Shown: positions 11,480 through 24,800 of the stretch, one piece after another | How the letters are laid out: each line of letters starts with the position of its first letter | How positions within the stretch are numbered: position 1 is the first letter of the stretch | DNA from: Hydractinia symbiolongicarpus | Lineage: Eukaryota > Cnidaria > Hydrozoa > Anthoathecata > Hydractiniidae | Direction of reading: 5' to 3' | Assembly (NCBI RefSeq): GCF_029227915.1 | Contig: NC_079886.1 | Span: 25,088,501-25,152,500 of the forward strand | Length of the DNA: 64,000 bases | The notes under the pieces: generated by a model | Told to the model about the DNA's origin: nothing | Seen by the model: only the letters and a program-made list of their open reading frames with translations | Database searches by the model: none | Program-made: the position numbers and the translations under genes

Positions 11480-12050
11480 TGAGTGAGGAAAATCCATTAT
11501 ATGTGGTGTAGTTTTCTAGCAGCTATACCAGTGTTAGTTCTTTAGCTAGCTATATGTAGCCTAAAGCTATAGCTACGTAATTAATTAAAGAATAAAAACT
11601 GACACAGCTATAAAACAACAAACTAAAATTATTTAAACACAAAAGGAGAAGATAGAAACTAATTACAAAAGTAGAGATCAGCAAAGGTAAGAACGGCAAA
11701 TTATTATTCAGATAGTTTCCAAAAAATAAATCAGGAAATTTCCTTTTCCAATCTTGCCGTGACTTCGTTGCTGCAACGTATTTTCTATTTTCTTATCTGG
11801 GCAGTAAAAGTGTAACCATTGCGCGAAAAACGCAATGCTTCTTGATTGGTTTATACATATAATCAGGACTGGTGATTGGTTAATTAAGTTTATGTAAATA
11901 TTTTTCCGGTGCATCATTACCCTGAGAGGAATTAGCAATTGAGATCACGGGGGTAATTATTATTAACAATGGCGTATTAAAATAAGGCATTCATTATAAT
12001 CATTCAATTTATGTTTTTCATTGAGGTTAATAAGTTAAAAAGTTAAGTTA
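11480..12050. other. AT-rich stretch without recognised genes
   Basis: No coding or structural feature seen. The short open frame at 11,708-11,938 has no domain-like composition. Confidence 0.5.
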
Positions 12051-12055
12051 TTTAA

Positions 12056-12959
12056 CCTTATTTGGTATGGGAGGGATAAAGTGCCCGCGGCATTTTCAAG
12101 GTCCCATTACTTTTTAATTACTGGATTAAATTCCTTGAAATTTTAGGAATTTTCTTAACTTTTATAGGTCTTTCGGACAATCAAATTTTTTATTACAAAA
12201 ATTGTCCTGTCAATGTCACTGTGTCCTTTATTCACAGGTGGTCATATCAACTTTTTTATTGTAGTGCTAAAAATAAATGTTTTATAAACTAACCAGTTAT
12301 GAATATGTGATTATGCATGTGATACTGACATAAAGTCATTATAATATTGACATACACACTGTGTACTTTGCAGACCGGAATATTGGTAATTTACAGACCG
12401 GAATATTTCTGTTCTACTATTTTATAACTATCGTCATATGGTGACGACATAGGTCATTTTGTCACACATTAATCCAATTTGCCTTGGTTGAGTACTTACT
12501 GACATGAATGCGCATTGATATACCAAGTTTTATTCCACGACAGCTACTAACACCAAGGTTCTCTAATATCGATTTTATTAAACAAATTTGAATCCTGATC
12601 GATTTCCGTTTTCTCCCTAGAAAACTTCTTTGGTAACACCTGTAAATGTTTCTAATAATGACTTACATTCTTATACTAGGTTTTTTAATGACTAATACTG
12701 CAAATAGTTTTAAAAAAGATAAAAAACGATGATTTCCAAAAAAGACATTGTTTCGCCAACCATTGTCTCATTATGACGTCATCACTTCCTGTGATGACAT
12801 GTCAACCAAAACATTTTGTCAATAATGAAGTCAAAACATATTGATGCTTCTTTGTGCCAAGTTTCGTCACTTAAAACCAAACAGAACAAAAGTTACAGCC
12901 CGCGGGCACTTTATGCCCCGCATACTTACAGTGCTCAAAAAAGCCCATACCAAATAGGG
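12056..12959. mobile_element. TTAA-flanked MITE (piggyBac-like ends), 904 bp
   Basis: TTAA occurs at 12,052-12,055 and 12,960-12,963. Inside are 16-bp terminal inverted repeats, CCTTATTTGGTATGGG on the left and CCCTATTTGGTATGGG on the right strand, with a second inverted block ATAAAGTGCCCGCGG just inside. TTAA target sites and CCC-starting ends are typical of piggyBac. There is no transposase ORF, so this is non-autonomous. Confidence 0.75.
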
Positions 12960-13134
12960 TTAAGGCAATAAATTAATTTCTGGAATTTATTTTGATAAAT
13001 TATAAGTTTTCCGAGTAAACAGCCCCTTGGTTTCTAACAACTCGCGGAAAAATCAAAGGAATATTGGTGACCCTTTTAAACACGCGGAGAAAATACCGCT
13101 ATTATAATAGAGAAATATGTTCAAATCATCAAAC

Positions 13135-13510
13135 TAGATAGGTAAAAACATATTTATATCACCACATACCTTGATAAATCCTTAACAAAGCAACTCACTT
13201 ATATAGGATACATAATGGTTATGCATCCAGAAAAGTTCATTGACAACATTTCAAACACTCTTGCAAATGAAACCAGCTTGCTTCTCCGCCAGAGGTAAGG
13301 CTCACGTCTTTAAGTAATCCATGCTCGTAGTAATGGGTGAAGGAAAAGAGGCAATTGATTACTGCAAAAAAACACTTGGAGCTTACTTGAACGAAGATTT
13401 TTAAGACAGAAATTAGTTACATCACTCGTTTGCTAGTATTTTGCACAGTCCATTTCGCAACATTTGATCTTCAGTGTCAACCATGGTGGCTTTTCAAGTG
13501 GAAACCTTAA
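13135..13510. repeat. Dispersed repeat, copy 1 (inverted copy at 50,385-50,765)
   Basis: About 370 bp shows clear similarity, in inverse orientation, to 50,385-50,765. Shared landmarks include ATATCACCACATACCTTGAT, TACATAATGGTTATGCAT and a GTTCAACCATGG-like block at the far end. No ORF is conserved. The element type is unknown. Confidence 0.65.
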
Positions 13511-14230
13511 ATTAGAAAAATATTTCCAATACGATAGATCTTGTTCAGATTTATAAGAAAACGTTTATCTACTCTGTTTATCAGGTCTGCTTTTTTGAAA
13601 AAATGTTGTTTATAATATTTTTCAAGAAAGTTTAAAATGAACATAATGTTTATGAGAAACTTCCTGCCTGTGTTTCGGCTGATAAAATTAATTCCTTAAA
13701 ATATTTTAATCTTCTTGTACTCCTCGACCTTTTTTAGGAAACTCAATATATAAGAAATTAGTAAGGCTTAATAGGCTAACACATTCATCTGTAACGCTCA
13801 AAGTAGAAGGTTCCTCTCGGGCACTAAGAATGCTCTCCCGTTTTGTCAAGGGGGCGATTAAGGGAAAAATTATAAGTGTAGGCTACTCTATTTTCACAGA
13901 ACTTAAAAATACCCGTGACAGTCATAGAGCATTTAAATTATTATTCGTCTTCATGTAACAAACTTACAGTGATACGTAAAGAAAAATTTTCAAACTATAT
14001 CGATGATGTAGCGCTATTATGTTGTCAGTTGTTCGTTTTATAAAATTATTTATTTAGTTGTGAGTTGCAAACAAGCTTACATAAAGTCTTTATAGGTATG
14101 TATCCTAAAATTTAATCAGACTGTAGATATCGACAGAACGCGTTCAGTAGTCACATTTGCCCAATGCTGTGTTACCAGCCTCTTATTATTATTATAATTA
14201 TAATTCCGAATAATTATATAGGATACAGCC
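13511..14230. other. AT-rich non-coding stretch
   Basis: No gene, repeat or inverted structure recognised. Confidence 0.45.
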
Positions 14231-14344
14231 ATTTCAGTGTGGGTCCTGTGTTTGGAATGCATGCATTAAGGATACACCGGTAATTCCTAACCAATTTCCT
14301 TCACGTGGCATGGGTTGACCTGTAGCTGTGGTAAAGGCACTTGC

Positions 14345-14425
14345 TAGATATGCCCGCGCTGTGGAACGAACCACGGACCTTGTGAATGCGAAGCAAACTC
14401 CAAAACCACAAAGCCATGAGCCACA
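14345..14425 (-). repeat. Possible tRNA-derived SINE head
   Basis: On the minus strand TGGCTCATGG resembles a pol III A box. About 50 nt downstream GGTTCGTTCC resembles a B box in a T-arm-like stem (GTGG...CCAC). The intervening GTTTGCTTCGCATTCACAAG resembles an anticodon arm region. This is typical of tRNA-derived SINEs, but no tail or second copy was found in the window. Confidence 0.35.
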
Positions 14426-14549
14426 AATCCATGGTCTAAAAACGATTGTGCTGGTACACAGTAGCAACACTGCATACAGTAACATTTCCAAACTCATTCT
14501 GTCAATTTTGTGCGTTTTTATTGCAACAGGGTGTAATAACGATTAAAAA

Positions 14550-15460
14550 AGCAAATTAGCATATTGAGTTGCATAATAGCAAAGCAATTCCATTTTTAAA
14601 GTTGTTTTGAAAAAGACATAAAATTTTTATTTAATTACATAAAAAGGTTAAATTATTATGCAAAAAATATTTTTGTGCCGATACAACTGTTTGTTCTCTC
14701 AGTTAAGTTGAACCACGTTAAAGACATGCCGAATAAACGAACATTATCTTAAATTAATGTCAATCTTAACAAAGGATATTTTGTGACGTTATAGATGTCT
14801 GTTGGTGTGTCTGCGTGTTTTTTAAAGATGGTAACGGCGAGTTACTACTAGTATTCTCTTGTTATTATAACAATATATTGCCTGCGTCCTACAATCACGG
14901 ATGTGTTAATGTTTGTATAATTTATAAAAGCCAGTTGAAAGGTCCAGCGGCGCAAAATGAACATAGCATACCCGGTAAACAGTGTTGTAACATTTTTGGA
15001 TGTATATGCTTTTTATAAAATTAGTTTCCCCAAAAAGTAACCTGTAGTTAAAGGCCTCTAAACAGACACATGGTTACCGACTGCAAAATGTACACAAAAA
15101 TGTTTTGCAAAAAGTAACAAAAAAGGTTGTGATTTAAAAAGAAAGGCTGACTTGAAGGCTGATTCAGCAATCTGTGGTAGCTTGGATCGCTAACGATCGA
15201 TGTGGCAGACGTAGTAGCTTTGTGTAATAAAATTGGGCAACATGAGGTGCTTGCTACAAAGTTCTAAGTCTTCGTGAAGTTTTTACAGATTTTTAATTAT
15301 TTTTGGATGTCTTTTTAATTTGCTTAAAAATATAGTGAAATTAATTTTGTCATGTACTTAATCAATAAACCACATAAATAGTAAAAACTAAAAACACCTC
15401 GAAAAAAGTGTTTTAATTAAAAAAAGTCTTCGCAAAACATATCAAATTTAACTTTTTCTG
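14550..15460. other. Non-coding 3' flank of the NIDO-MAM gene
   Basis: AT-rich, with no supported gene. The short frame at 14,815-15,018 has no recognisable domain. Confidence 0.45.
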
Positions 15461-15462
15461 TT

Positions 15463-15468
15463 TTTATT
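15463..15468 (-). terminator. Candidate polyadenylation signal of the NIDO-MAM gene
   Basis: AATAAA on the minus strand about 140 nt after the stop codon. It is the nearest good match downstream of exon 14. Confidence 0.35.
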
Positions 15469-15608
15469 ATTATTCTATCACAGCAGAGTAGAATTTAGTT
15501 TTTCATCATTTATGTGGTTATATGAATCAATGCTTAGTATGGCAAGCCAATGCAGCCAATTTACAGAAATAAATGTGAAGCACCAATCGCTACATTATGA
15601 ACGATGTT

Positions 15609-15835
15609 TTAGTCGTCTATGCTTGTATATTCGTTATTTGTTGTAATTTGCATCTCAACCTCTGTAAATTTCATCGGATTGGTATTTTTCGTTTTATGTT
15701 CAGAATGTTTATCAAGCTGTAAGGCTCGGACATTGGCATAGTAAGATGGATTAGGTTGGATAATTTCGTAATCTTCGTTATCTTCCATTTTAACAGTTGC
15801 TTGAACAGTAGGTGTGCCATCAGCTTTTTTAACAG
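15609..15835 (-). CDS. Exon 14: cytoplasmic tail with tyrosine motifs
   Basis: This is the last coding exon: 74 residues, then TAA. It is polar and has three tyrosine contexts with a hydrophobic residue at +3: EDYEII (Tyr700), SYYANV (Tyr709/710) and NEYTSI (Tyr747). YANV also fits the pYxN pattern bound by Grb2-type SH2 domains. Phosphorylation-dependent signalling is inferred, not shown. Confidence 0.78.
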
Positions 15836-18800
15836 CTAAAACAGAAGGATTTGTTACACAATAACAAACCCTATTATACTGTTAAAAGGGACGGGGGAAT
15901 AAAGTTCCTAAAACATTTATTATTTGTCAGAACATTTTGGTGGATAACATTTTACATTTAAAATTTCCACCCATATACAATAGTGTAAAACTTAAGTAGA
16001 AAAATAGGACACATTTGTACTAACCTTTGCGCCTTATTACGACGCAAATAAGTAAAAATATAATTTGTACAAACACAAAACCACCAGTTGCTATTGCTAT
16101 GACTTTCTTAAGATCTGTGTTTTGCTCTAAATTAAAAAGGTACGATTTGATTATCAGTTATGCATTTTCATATAGCATAGAAACCCGAAGTTTTTTTTAT
16201 TATAAGATAATTGTATGACTTATATTATCCTTTATATTTCGTTGTATATTATTGTATTACAACTCTTTTTTCAATTATATTTTTTATGCGTCATGAAAAA
16301 AAGATATTGTTCCAAAATTGAGGTAATATCAAAGTGAACACAGAGTGATCAAAAATTTATATTGGAACATTCGATCACGTGAGCACATTCTGAAAACATT
16401 ACTGCTTTTAGAAATAATTTTAATCTTCAATTTTTATATCCATGATTGGAAATTTAAAAATATTTTAAAATGCTTTTGTACAAATTTAGAATTTACATTT
16501 CTTATTAATCAAGAGCTTGTTGTGTCTACATCTTTTATTATTTGCTGTTTGTTTCTTTGTCCTTCCTTCTATGAGCCAATGCGCGTATCTAATAAACTAA
16601 TATTTAGTAAATTGACAACATGTACCTGAAATTGCAGTTGTTCTTGGTGTTGATTTCGCTAACATAAATACAAAAAATTGAATTATAACAGAAGAAATTA
16701 AAATTTATTCATCTCAATTATGGTATAGAGATTACTTTAATCTTTTTATAAACGAGCCATTTTTAGGGAGAATAAAGGTTAATAAATTGCCATAGTTAAT
16801 TTCTCAATTTGGCACTTTAATACAAACCCCCCCCACACACACGATAAATGAAACTTCTGTCATTCACAATTTAGTTTCTTATCTACTTGTACTACAAGGA
16901 CAAAAAATTCATATTTTTTATGTGGCTACTAAATCTAAAAGTAACGTAGTATAAACAAAAGTATTTTCCCGATAAGCAACGAGGTTAATTTTTAATGCCA
17001 GAAAATTGGTTGATACAACGTTAAGGGAGCGTTAATAGCAACGACGAGGTAGATAAATAAACATGTTTTGTGCTTTGTGTGGACGCAATAAAGTATAAGC
17101 CGTAAGAAGGATTGATCGATTATCTTATCGCAGGAGTTGCTACAGAAAGTTTTTCTTCGCAGACATGATATAAATGTTGCATCTTACACATATTCGTTTC
17201 TCTTTTGTATATTTGTATAAACGAAAATAAGTATGAATAACTGACCTGCAACCACACAATTAGAACCATAAGTCACCAAGACATTGTCAATTGCAATTTC
17301 ACCGCGGGAGCCATTACCCTTTATTGCCACAAATGTTAACTTTAAATAATAACAAAACAAATATAAATTGAACTGAGGGTATTTTGTCTGATCATGTCGT
17401 TGCATTAAACAGTATCGCATTATTAAAAGGAAGGAGAAAACAGAAAACCTACAGTAAATGTTGCATAATTACTTATATAAACATACGTTAAAGTAAGAAG
17501 GAATAGAGGACTTCAAAATCTGTTGCAATGATACAGCCGTTTCTTCCCACACAGATTCCAGATCAGCAGCTGTAAACCATACTGTTCGAGGTGGAACATT
17601 ACTCGAAGACAGAATGACTGAGAGGCTACCAATATCGTCCCCATTCATATGATAAGCAAACTTTAAACAACCTTCGCTGCTTTTGCTGGGGTTTGGTATT
17701 ACCACTGAAATTGGATGCATCGAAAATAGTGGTGACAATCTAGCATCAAAGTGAAAGTAGAATCCCGACGAGTTACCTGAAAACAACCAGTTTCAAAAGG
17801 TACAACATTTCGTAGCTTACTTCAGTATAACTTGTTTATTTTTATATATTAGTATCTACAATCGCGGAAAAAGATCAGCGATTAAACAGGCAAATGTGAA
17901 AAGGCAGGTGGTGCATTTGAAAAGGGCTCTCTTCTTATCCATAGCTTCCGAACACGCGGGATCTAAAGTTTACCTCACTCCACATGGTTTAAAATCCATG
18001 GTAGTAACCGCAGTATGGCATAGAGAAGTGCCATTATAACATGATTTTAGAATTATATTTTCAGACTGAGTTTTTTTGTTTGTGGTTACGCAAATTAACT
18101 CTAAAGCTCATACCACTGGCATCAACAGTTGGCCATGTGCTTTTTATTGGGTATTGTCCACCACGTCTGATCCAGTTTGAACCAGTAAATCCGCAACTAT
18201 TCTTCTCAAAATCACAAAAAGTAAAATTCCCTGAAACAAATCATTAGACTGAGTTATTTTCTTTCTGTAATAAAGTGCAATTACGTTTGTGGCAAGATAA
18301 AGAAAGTAAGGCGTTTGATCGGCGTTTAATATCACGCATTTTAAAGACATTTCCAACGTCCTCTCTTTTTGAAAAGAGAATAACGTCCTAACAAATCTTA
18401 TAAGGGAAAACGACGTCAGGGTTCAGGATAGTTGGGTGTATTAAATGTGGAACAAAACTTTAGTCACCAATGCACAGAATTAGTCGCATTAGAGTTAGCT
18501 GCTTTTTCCATAACTTTTCCATCAGCTTGTTCAAATGTAATCAAAATTGGCATAGTTATAGTTGACATAAAAAGACTTGGGTGGTCGCAATAAAGTTTTG
18601 CTATGTCAGTACATGCTTGTAACATCATCGCAAACTTGAAAATTTGTTCAAAATACCGATGTCTGCTCGCAATCCGATTGAATCAGTTCTTAATCCAATT
18701 TGAATATTCTATTTGAAGTTTCTCATAGCCGGTATAACACAACATAAACAACTATATCTTTACTAGTTATAACTTCTTTGTAACTTTCTTCTTCCTCATC

Positions 18801-21800
18801 CGAGAAAATAATCCAAAAGTTGAATGTTGTGTTCTTTATACTTTATTTTATCTATTTCTTACATTTTTAAAGCTTATTTCCTTTATGCTTTGTTTTTGTT
18901 TACATTTGAAGTTGCCATATAACATTTTAGGGATCAAACTTTTACATGACGTTTCAGCGGGAATTACTAGGGGTAATAACAGAGTTACGCAGTAATTGAG
19001 CGCCTCTAACTAATCAGATCGCGTGTAATGGATATCATCGTTTTGTGCCCGGGTTATAAATGCATTATAAAAAATAAGAAGAATTTGGAATTGTAGCTAT
19101 GTCCTCCTTCGTGAAGAAGGAATGCAAAAGTCAGAACTCTCTCTGTTTAGTTAATTTTATTATTCATTATATTCAACAACATATTTTGGTTACAATACCA
19201 GATGGCGCGACGAACTTAACAACTAAACTATCAGTTATTCAAATGATCAAGATTGAACGAAGTTACCTTCCCAGGAATCCAAATATTTCTTGACATATAA
19301 TATTAATGCTTCACATTGGAAATATATACACAAGTTGGAAATTTTTGACTTACTTAATATTATACAGTTGGATATAAAGTTTATAGATATATTATCGATT
19401 GCAATGTCACTTGGAAAATCGCTGCCTTTTGTTGCCACAAATATTACCTGAAAACAAAATGACATAAAACATCTATTTGCACTTTCATCAAGCAATATTT
19501 TTTCTATTTTAATTTCTGAGGAAACTGTAGCTAAATACCGTGTCAAATTATTTGATTAAAACGTAGGTTGCACAAGCAGACAAACATATTGGAACGCTTG
19601 AATAAAGAAAACATAAAGACTCCGAATTATAAAATTTAACCAATTTAAAATATATCCTTACTTTGAAGAAGTTAGTGTCGCATGAGTTCAATATGTTTTG
19701 TAACGATATTTCCTTTTGTTTCCACAAAGTACCTTGATTGCCAAATTTTGTCCACACTATTCGTAGTGGTTTCTTCTTAGCAGATAACCTGACTGAAAGT
19801 GCACCAACGTGCGTCCCATGCATATAATACGCAAATTTCAAGCATCCCTGCTGGCTTTTATTGGGGTTGGGAACTGTTACAGAAACTAAATGGTCTGAAA
19901 ATGGCAATAAGCCAGAAGCTTCGAAATGGTAATAAAATCTGGATGCATTACCTGAAAGAAAAACACTTCCATATAAACTACTAATCCGCCGCACAAGTTT
20001 ACACGAATGCGTTAATATCTATATAATAATACGCCAGTTCCGTGTGTCTGTAACAGGCAAAGTGGATATGTTCCTTTTCCTTTGATGTCGCCGAAAAAAA
20101 TCTTTGATGTTGCCGAAAAAAATATGTCTTCTTTGTCGTGAAAAGCCGCGAGTTTTGTGTGGTTTGTTAAATGAAGTTCTAGCACAAAGTAACGGAAATT
20201 GTGTTTGCAAAAAAGATGGCTGTCCTTTTTAAGCATTTGTCTTCTCTTGCCTTCAAAATAAATCTTTACAAAAGCATTTAAAAAGGGGCATGGTATATAA
20301 ATGAAGTATAGAAAGGTTTCTGTAAGGTTTGTTTATGTTTTTTAAAGTTTTGATGATATTATTGATGCGAGACATGTTTGTTAGCTAGCATCAACCACAC
20401 CAACAACAACTAGCTAGGTAGCTAGGAATTTATAAATATGTAGCCATGTTCTTTATACCCAGCTAAGTCTCCAGTTTATATTTAAGTGACCAGCTATTAG
20501 CTGCTGTAGCTACCTTATGTTAGCTTTAGTTTTATGTTGCTTTTTACATGTAAGCTAATCTTAGTGGTCTTTGCTAAGAATGTGACTGTAACTTATTTTA
20601 ATTGAGATTTTAAGCTTAAATTAACAAGCCACAACAACTTTTAAAAAAGTATTACATAATATTTAAGAAGAGTTTAAGGACTGTTTTTAAGCAAATAATG
20701 TATTTTTCACAATTTGTGTATGCAAATAATGTATTTTTCACATTTTGTGTAACTAAACTTATATACATCGGTTACATGCAATATGACGAAACGATTTTTA
20801 TTTAACGTGTAGTAATTCTGGTACCTTAAGTGTAGTGATTTTTGTTGTTCTAGATGTTCTGACTAAAATGTTTTTGTTTATGGCATTTTGTCTCAATTAA
20901 GAAAAGTTTCAACTTTTTTGAGGGAGTACAACACCGAAAAAACTTGTGTTTTTTTTATATTTTGTTTAAATTCTTACCAGGCAGGACTCTGTACAACATA
21001 CCGAAATGACTGATCCCTCTCTATTTATAAATTTGATGCGTTCCAAATCACAGTTTTTTGAAATTTTGGGTAATATTTAATGAGTACAAGATGCAAATAC
21101 TGATTTTTGTTGAATCCGAAGTATTTCCTACAACCATTCTTTTTTACACTTTTGTGGAGAAAAAGTGTATGCAATATCATCAGAATAACTGATTTTGTTG
21201 CAAACTGTTTTTCTTTTTCAAATTTTGGATTGAAATATTGTTATAAAGGGCATATATCAATAGACATATATATACCAAAATAATTAAATTCTGCAAACTT
21301 TGATTTTGTCGTTCACCTCTCATCTTTTATATTTTGATTAAACTTTTGAGGAAAACCATAGGAATTATTTAGAATTTGTATTTTGTGTTGCAAATTTAGT
21401 GCAAAAATTTAACTGTTGTGAGGGAGGACCATATGCAATTATATATACTAAAAATAATAATTTGATATTCTACAAGTTGTATTTTTGTATGCACTTAAAT
21501 GACTGCTTTTTCTGAGTTGAATTTGATGGGTTTCATATCAATTTTGTGGAAGATTTTATGGCTGAAGACAATATAGAACATGCCAATTGAACTGATTTTT
21601 GTTCATATTTTGATTTGCTCCTCATAAACCTTTGTGTTCTACATTTATTGTAAACTTTTGTGAGGAAGGACCATATATATATACAATGTTTTAAAAATAA
21701 TGATTTTTGTTGATTTGAAATTTACTCCTTGCATATTGCTTTTTCGACATTTCAGGTTAAAATGTTTAGTAAAGTCAGTACGGATCATTAGACAAAAAAT

Positions 21801-24800
21801 TGTTTTGTTAACCGGTTAATTTTTACATTTTGTGCATATTTTTGCGGGAGAGGATGGTATGCAACCGAATAAATGATTTTTCAAAGTTTAACTTTTTGTT
21901 TTTAGGTGTTTTGTGTTTGTTTAAGTTTGGCTTTTTGATATTGTTTAAAATGCGTAAAGAACTTATTTCATAGATCTGTGCTTACTGTTGCAAGCCTTTC
22001 TTTTCGACACATTAGATTAAAATATTGAAGGTTTTCAACATAATCACATAATAAGATGTATACATATTTGAGATATGTGTTATTTCTGACATTATTATTA
22101 TTGTTGTCGTAACTGTCTGGGTTGTGACTGTCAATGTTGTAACTTTCTACTAACTAGATTTTACACCTTGCACGCCGTTGTTTTTCATATTTTGTCTGAA
22201 GTTTTGTTGGGAGGATTTCATGCGATTTGACATTTGATATTTTGTGTTAGATTTTAAGAACTTTTTTGTTAAATTATGACTTATATACTTTCTTTTTATG
22301 CATTTTCAGATTTTTTTAGTAAAAGGCATATTCAATATACTGAAATATTTGCTGATGTCATCAAAATTCAAATGACAGAACTTTTCAATTGTTTTTCTGC
22401 CTAAGTGGATTTTTCCACGGGCCTAATCGACTAGTCTATATAATAATACGCCAGTTCCGTGTCTCTGTGACAGGCAAAGTGGATGTGTTCATTTTCCTTT
22501 GATCTTACCGAAATTTTCTTTGAAGTAACCGAAAAATGCATGTCTAACATGTTAAATTTTCTGACGTTACGGCGCGACGTCAATAACAGTACTTTAACAT
22601 ATTAAGTTAATGAAGCCATTACAGTGCACTGAAAACTTTGAGGCCAAATAACTTGGAAACGAGGTGGTGACGTCAATGATTTTTCACCGCGTGGGTAACT
22701 AGGGACCACCTGGGACCAATTTGGCTAAGTTTTCCAAACCTAGGTCCCCAAGTCCGTTTCGGAATGGACGGATTGATGACGTCATCAAAAATCCTTCAAA
22801 CTCTAATATCTCTGCAACCGTTTGTCAAAAGTACATGATCCTATACATTTTCTTAATCAGCGTTTCAAGATCTATACGATGAACAACAGGTGTACAAATT
22901 TCTAAAAAAAATTTTAATTATTTTAGCAGGTCTTTGCTGACGTCAGCAAATTTTTTAAACCCTTTATATCTCATTAACCGCTCATCAAAAGCATATGATC
23001 ATATACATTTTCTTGATCAGCAGTTTAAGCTCTACATATTATAGGCAACGAATGAACTGAATTTTGCCAATTTTTTTTGTATCTGCACTGCTGTCGTCAG
23101 TAAAAGTCTCAAAACAACCTATTTTTCATTTTTCTTCTGCCTAAGTGGTTTTCTCCACGGGCTTTGTCGAATAGTGTTGTTAATAATATATAATTGTGTA
23201 CACCTTTCATAACATACTATTCTCAGTAAAACATATTACTGCTTATTCTTTTCACAAAATTTGTGACGTTCGTAAATATATTGCGAGAATAATGTTGGGG
23301 AAAACTGTTGACAACTTGATTATGTTGTTGAAATCATTACTAACAAGACGTTAAGATTTATGTTACAAAATCCAGTCCAAAATACAGAGACAGTTTCGAA
23401 AATAGTGACTGGTTCCCTTTTCCAAATGTTATAGATGGTGGACCTTACAGACTCACGGTTTTGTTTAATGTTTTTTTTCAGTCAAATTTCTTTTTACTCT
23501 TAAGGTGGTTCCCCTAGAAAAAAACTATACCGCAGAGGATTGTCTTTTCTAAAGTTATTTGATGAGGATATATAACAGTACGGTAAAATTAGGTCAAAAA
23601 TTTATTTGATTGGCTTCCATGGCTATCAGGACAAAAACACAGGCAAAATATGACATTTTGTTGCTCGACGCGTGACAAAATAACTGAATAAGATTTCAAG
23701 CCTCTTTTTGGTCGCGTATGCTCCTCAAGGGTCACATTTATGGATTGATTCAAACTCATTTCCGTAAGGCTGACTGGTCTTCCAGAGAACTGAAGCGGTA
23801 TTTCTTGCACAAAATAAAGATTAAAACAAGGCGGAACACTAGGTTGTACTTATGCCTGCAACGACAGAAGAAATTGTAAAGTGTGTGTGCTCCAATATTG
23901 AGAATTCTTGTTTCGCGTGGATTCCAAATTTAAACTGCAGAGAAACTTGTTTAAAGATTATCATAAGAACATTCTTGACTTGTACCGACAAAATGTGAAA
24001 GCAGCACAATTTCGACTTGTAAAGCACCAAATACCTAAGTCTTCAGTCTAATCGATGACAAATGACAAGTAAACTCTGACGAGTTCTCTTTTGTAGGTAC
24101 ACTGTTAATGAAGCTTTCTGACTGCTTGTGCAACAATGCGTTTTACATTTAGAACTGTAATTTAGTGCCTCGAGGGCCTCGAAAGTGGCAACTAGTGATT
24201 TTTTAGCGTTAAACATGGAACAAGATGCAGAAAGCTCCATAATAATCACAAATATGGTGGCTATGGGCGTTGCTATGCATGTTTTTTGCGCTTGGTTGCG
24301 AAAAATACCGGATTGCACAATATAAACCGAAATTTATAATTAGCGCTACTTACCACCGTATTCTAAGATGAAATTGTCGTTTGAAAACAGGTAAAGGAAA
24401 ATTCTTGAAATTTAACATTTTTTCTAGGGGAACCACCTTAAATAAAAAATGTTAGAGGTTGGTCTGTTCATTTCTAACTTATGCGTGTATTCATCTGGTT
24501 CATCAACAGTGGCTATTTGTGCATTGGTAACACGAAAAACTCACTTAATAATTGGAAGATACAATTTCCAAAGCATTTACCGGAATCTACGTTTCTCTGT
24601 CCACATCACAGATCAAATTATTACCTAATTGGTTCACAAGCTTGAAAAATCTTGTCAATATTTTTCTCATGTTTGCAGTCTGTATATTATGTTATCACCA
24701 GCTTAATTTCAGGTACCGGCGTTCTGGTCGTTTCGAAGCAGACTGCGGTATGTGAAGGAATTTTGCCAGAAGAATCTTTTCATTGGACCAAAGATAAAAA

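Noticed and set aside
14234-14497. 87-codon minus-strand frame with a hydrophobic start
   Set aside because: It overlaps the tRNA-like sequence and an equally open plus-strand frame. No splice or domain support.
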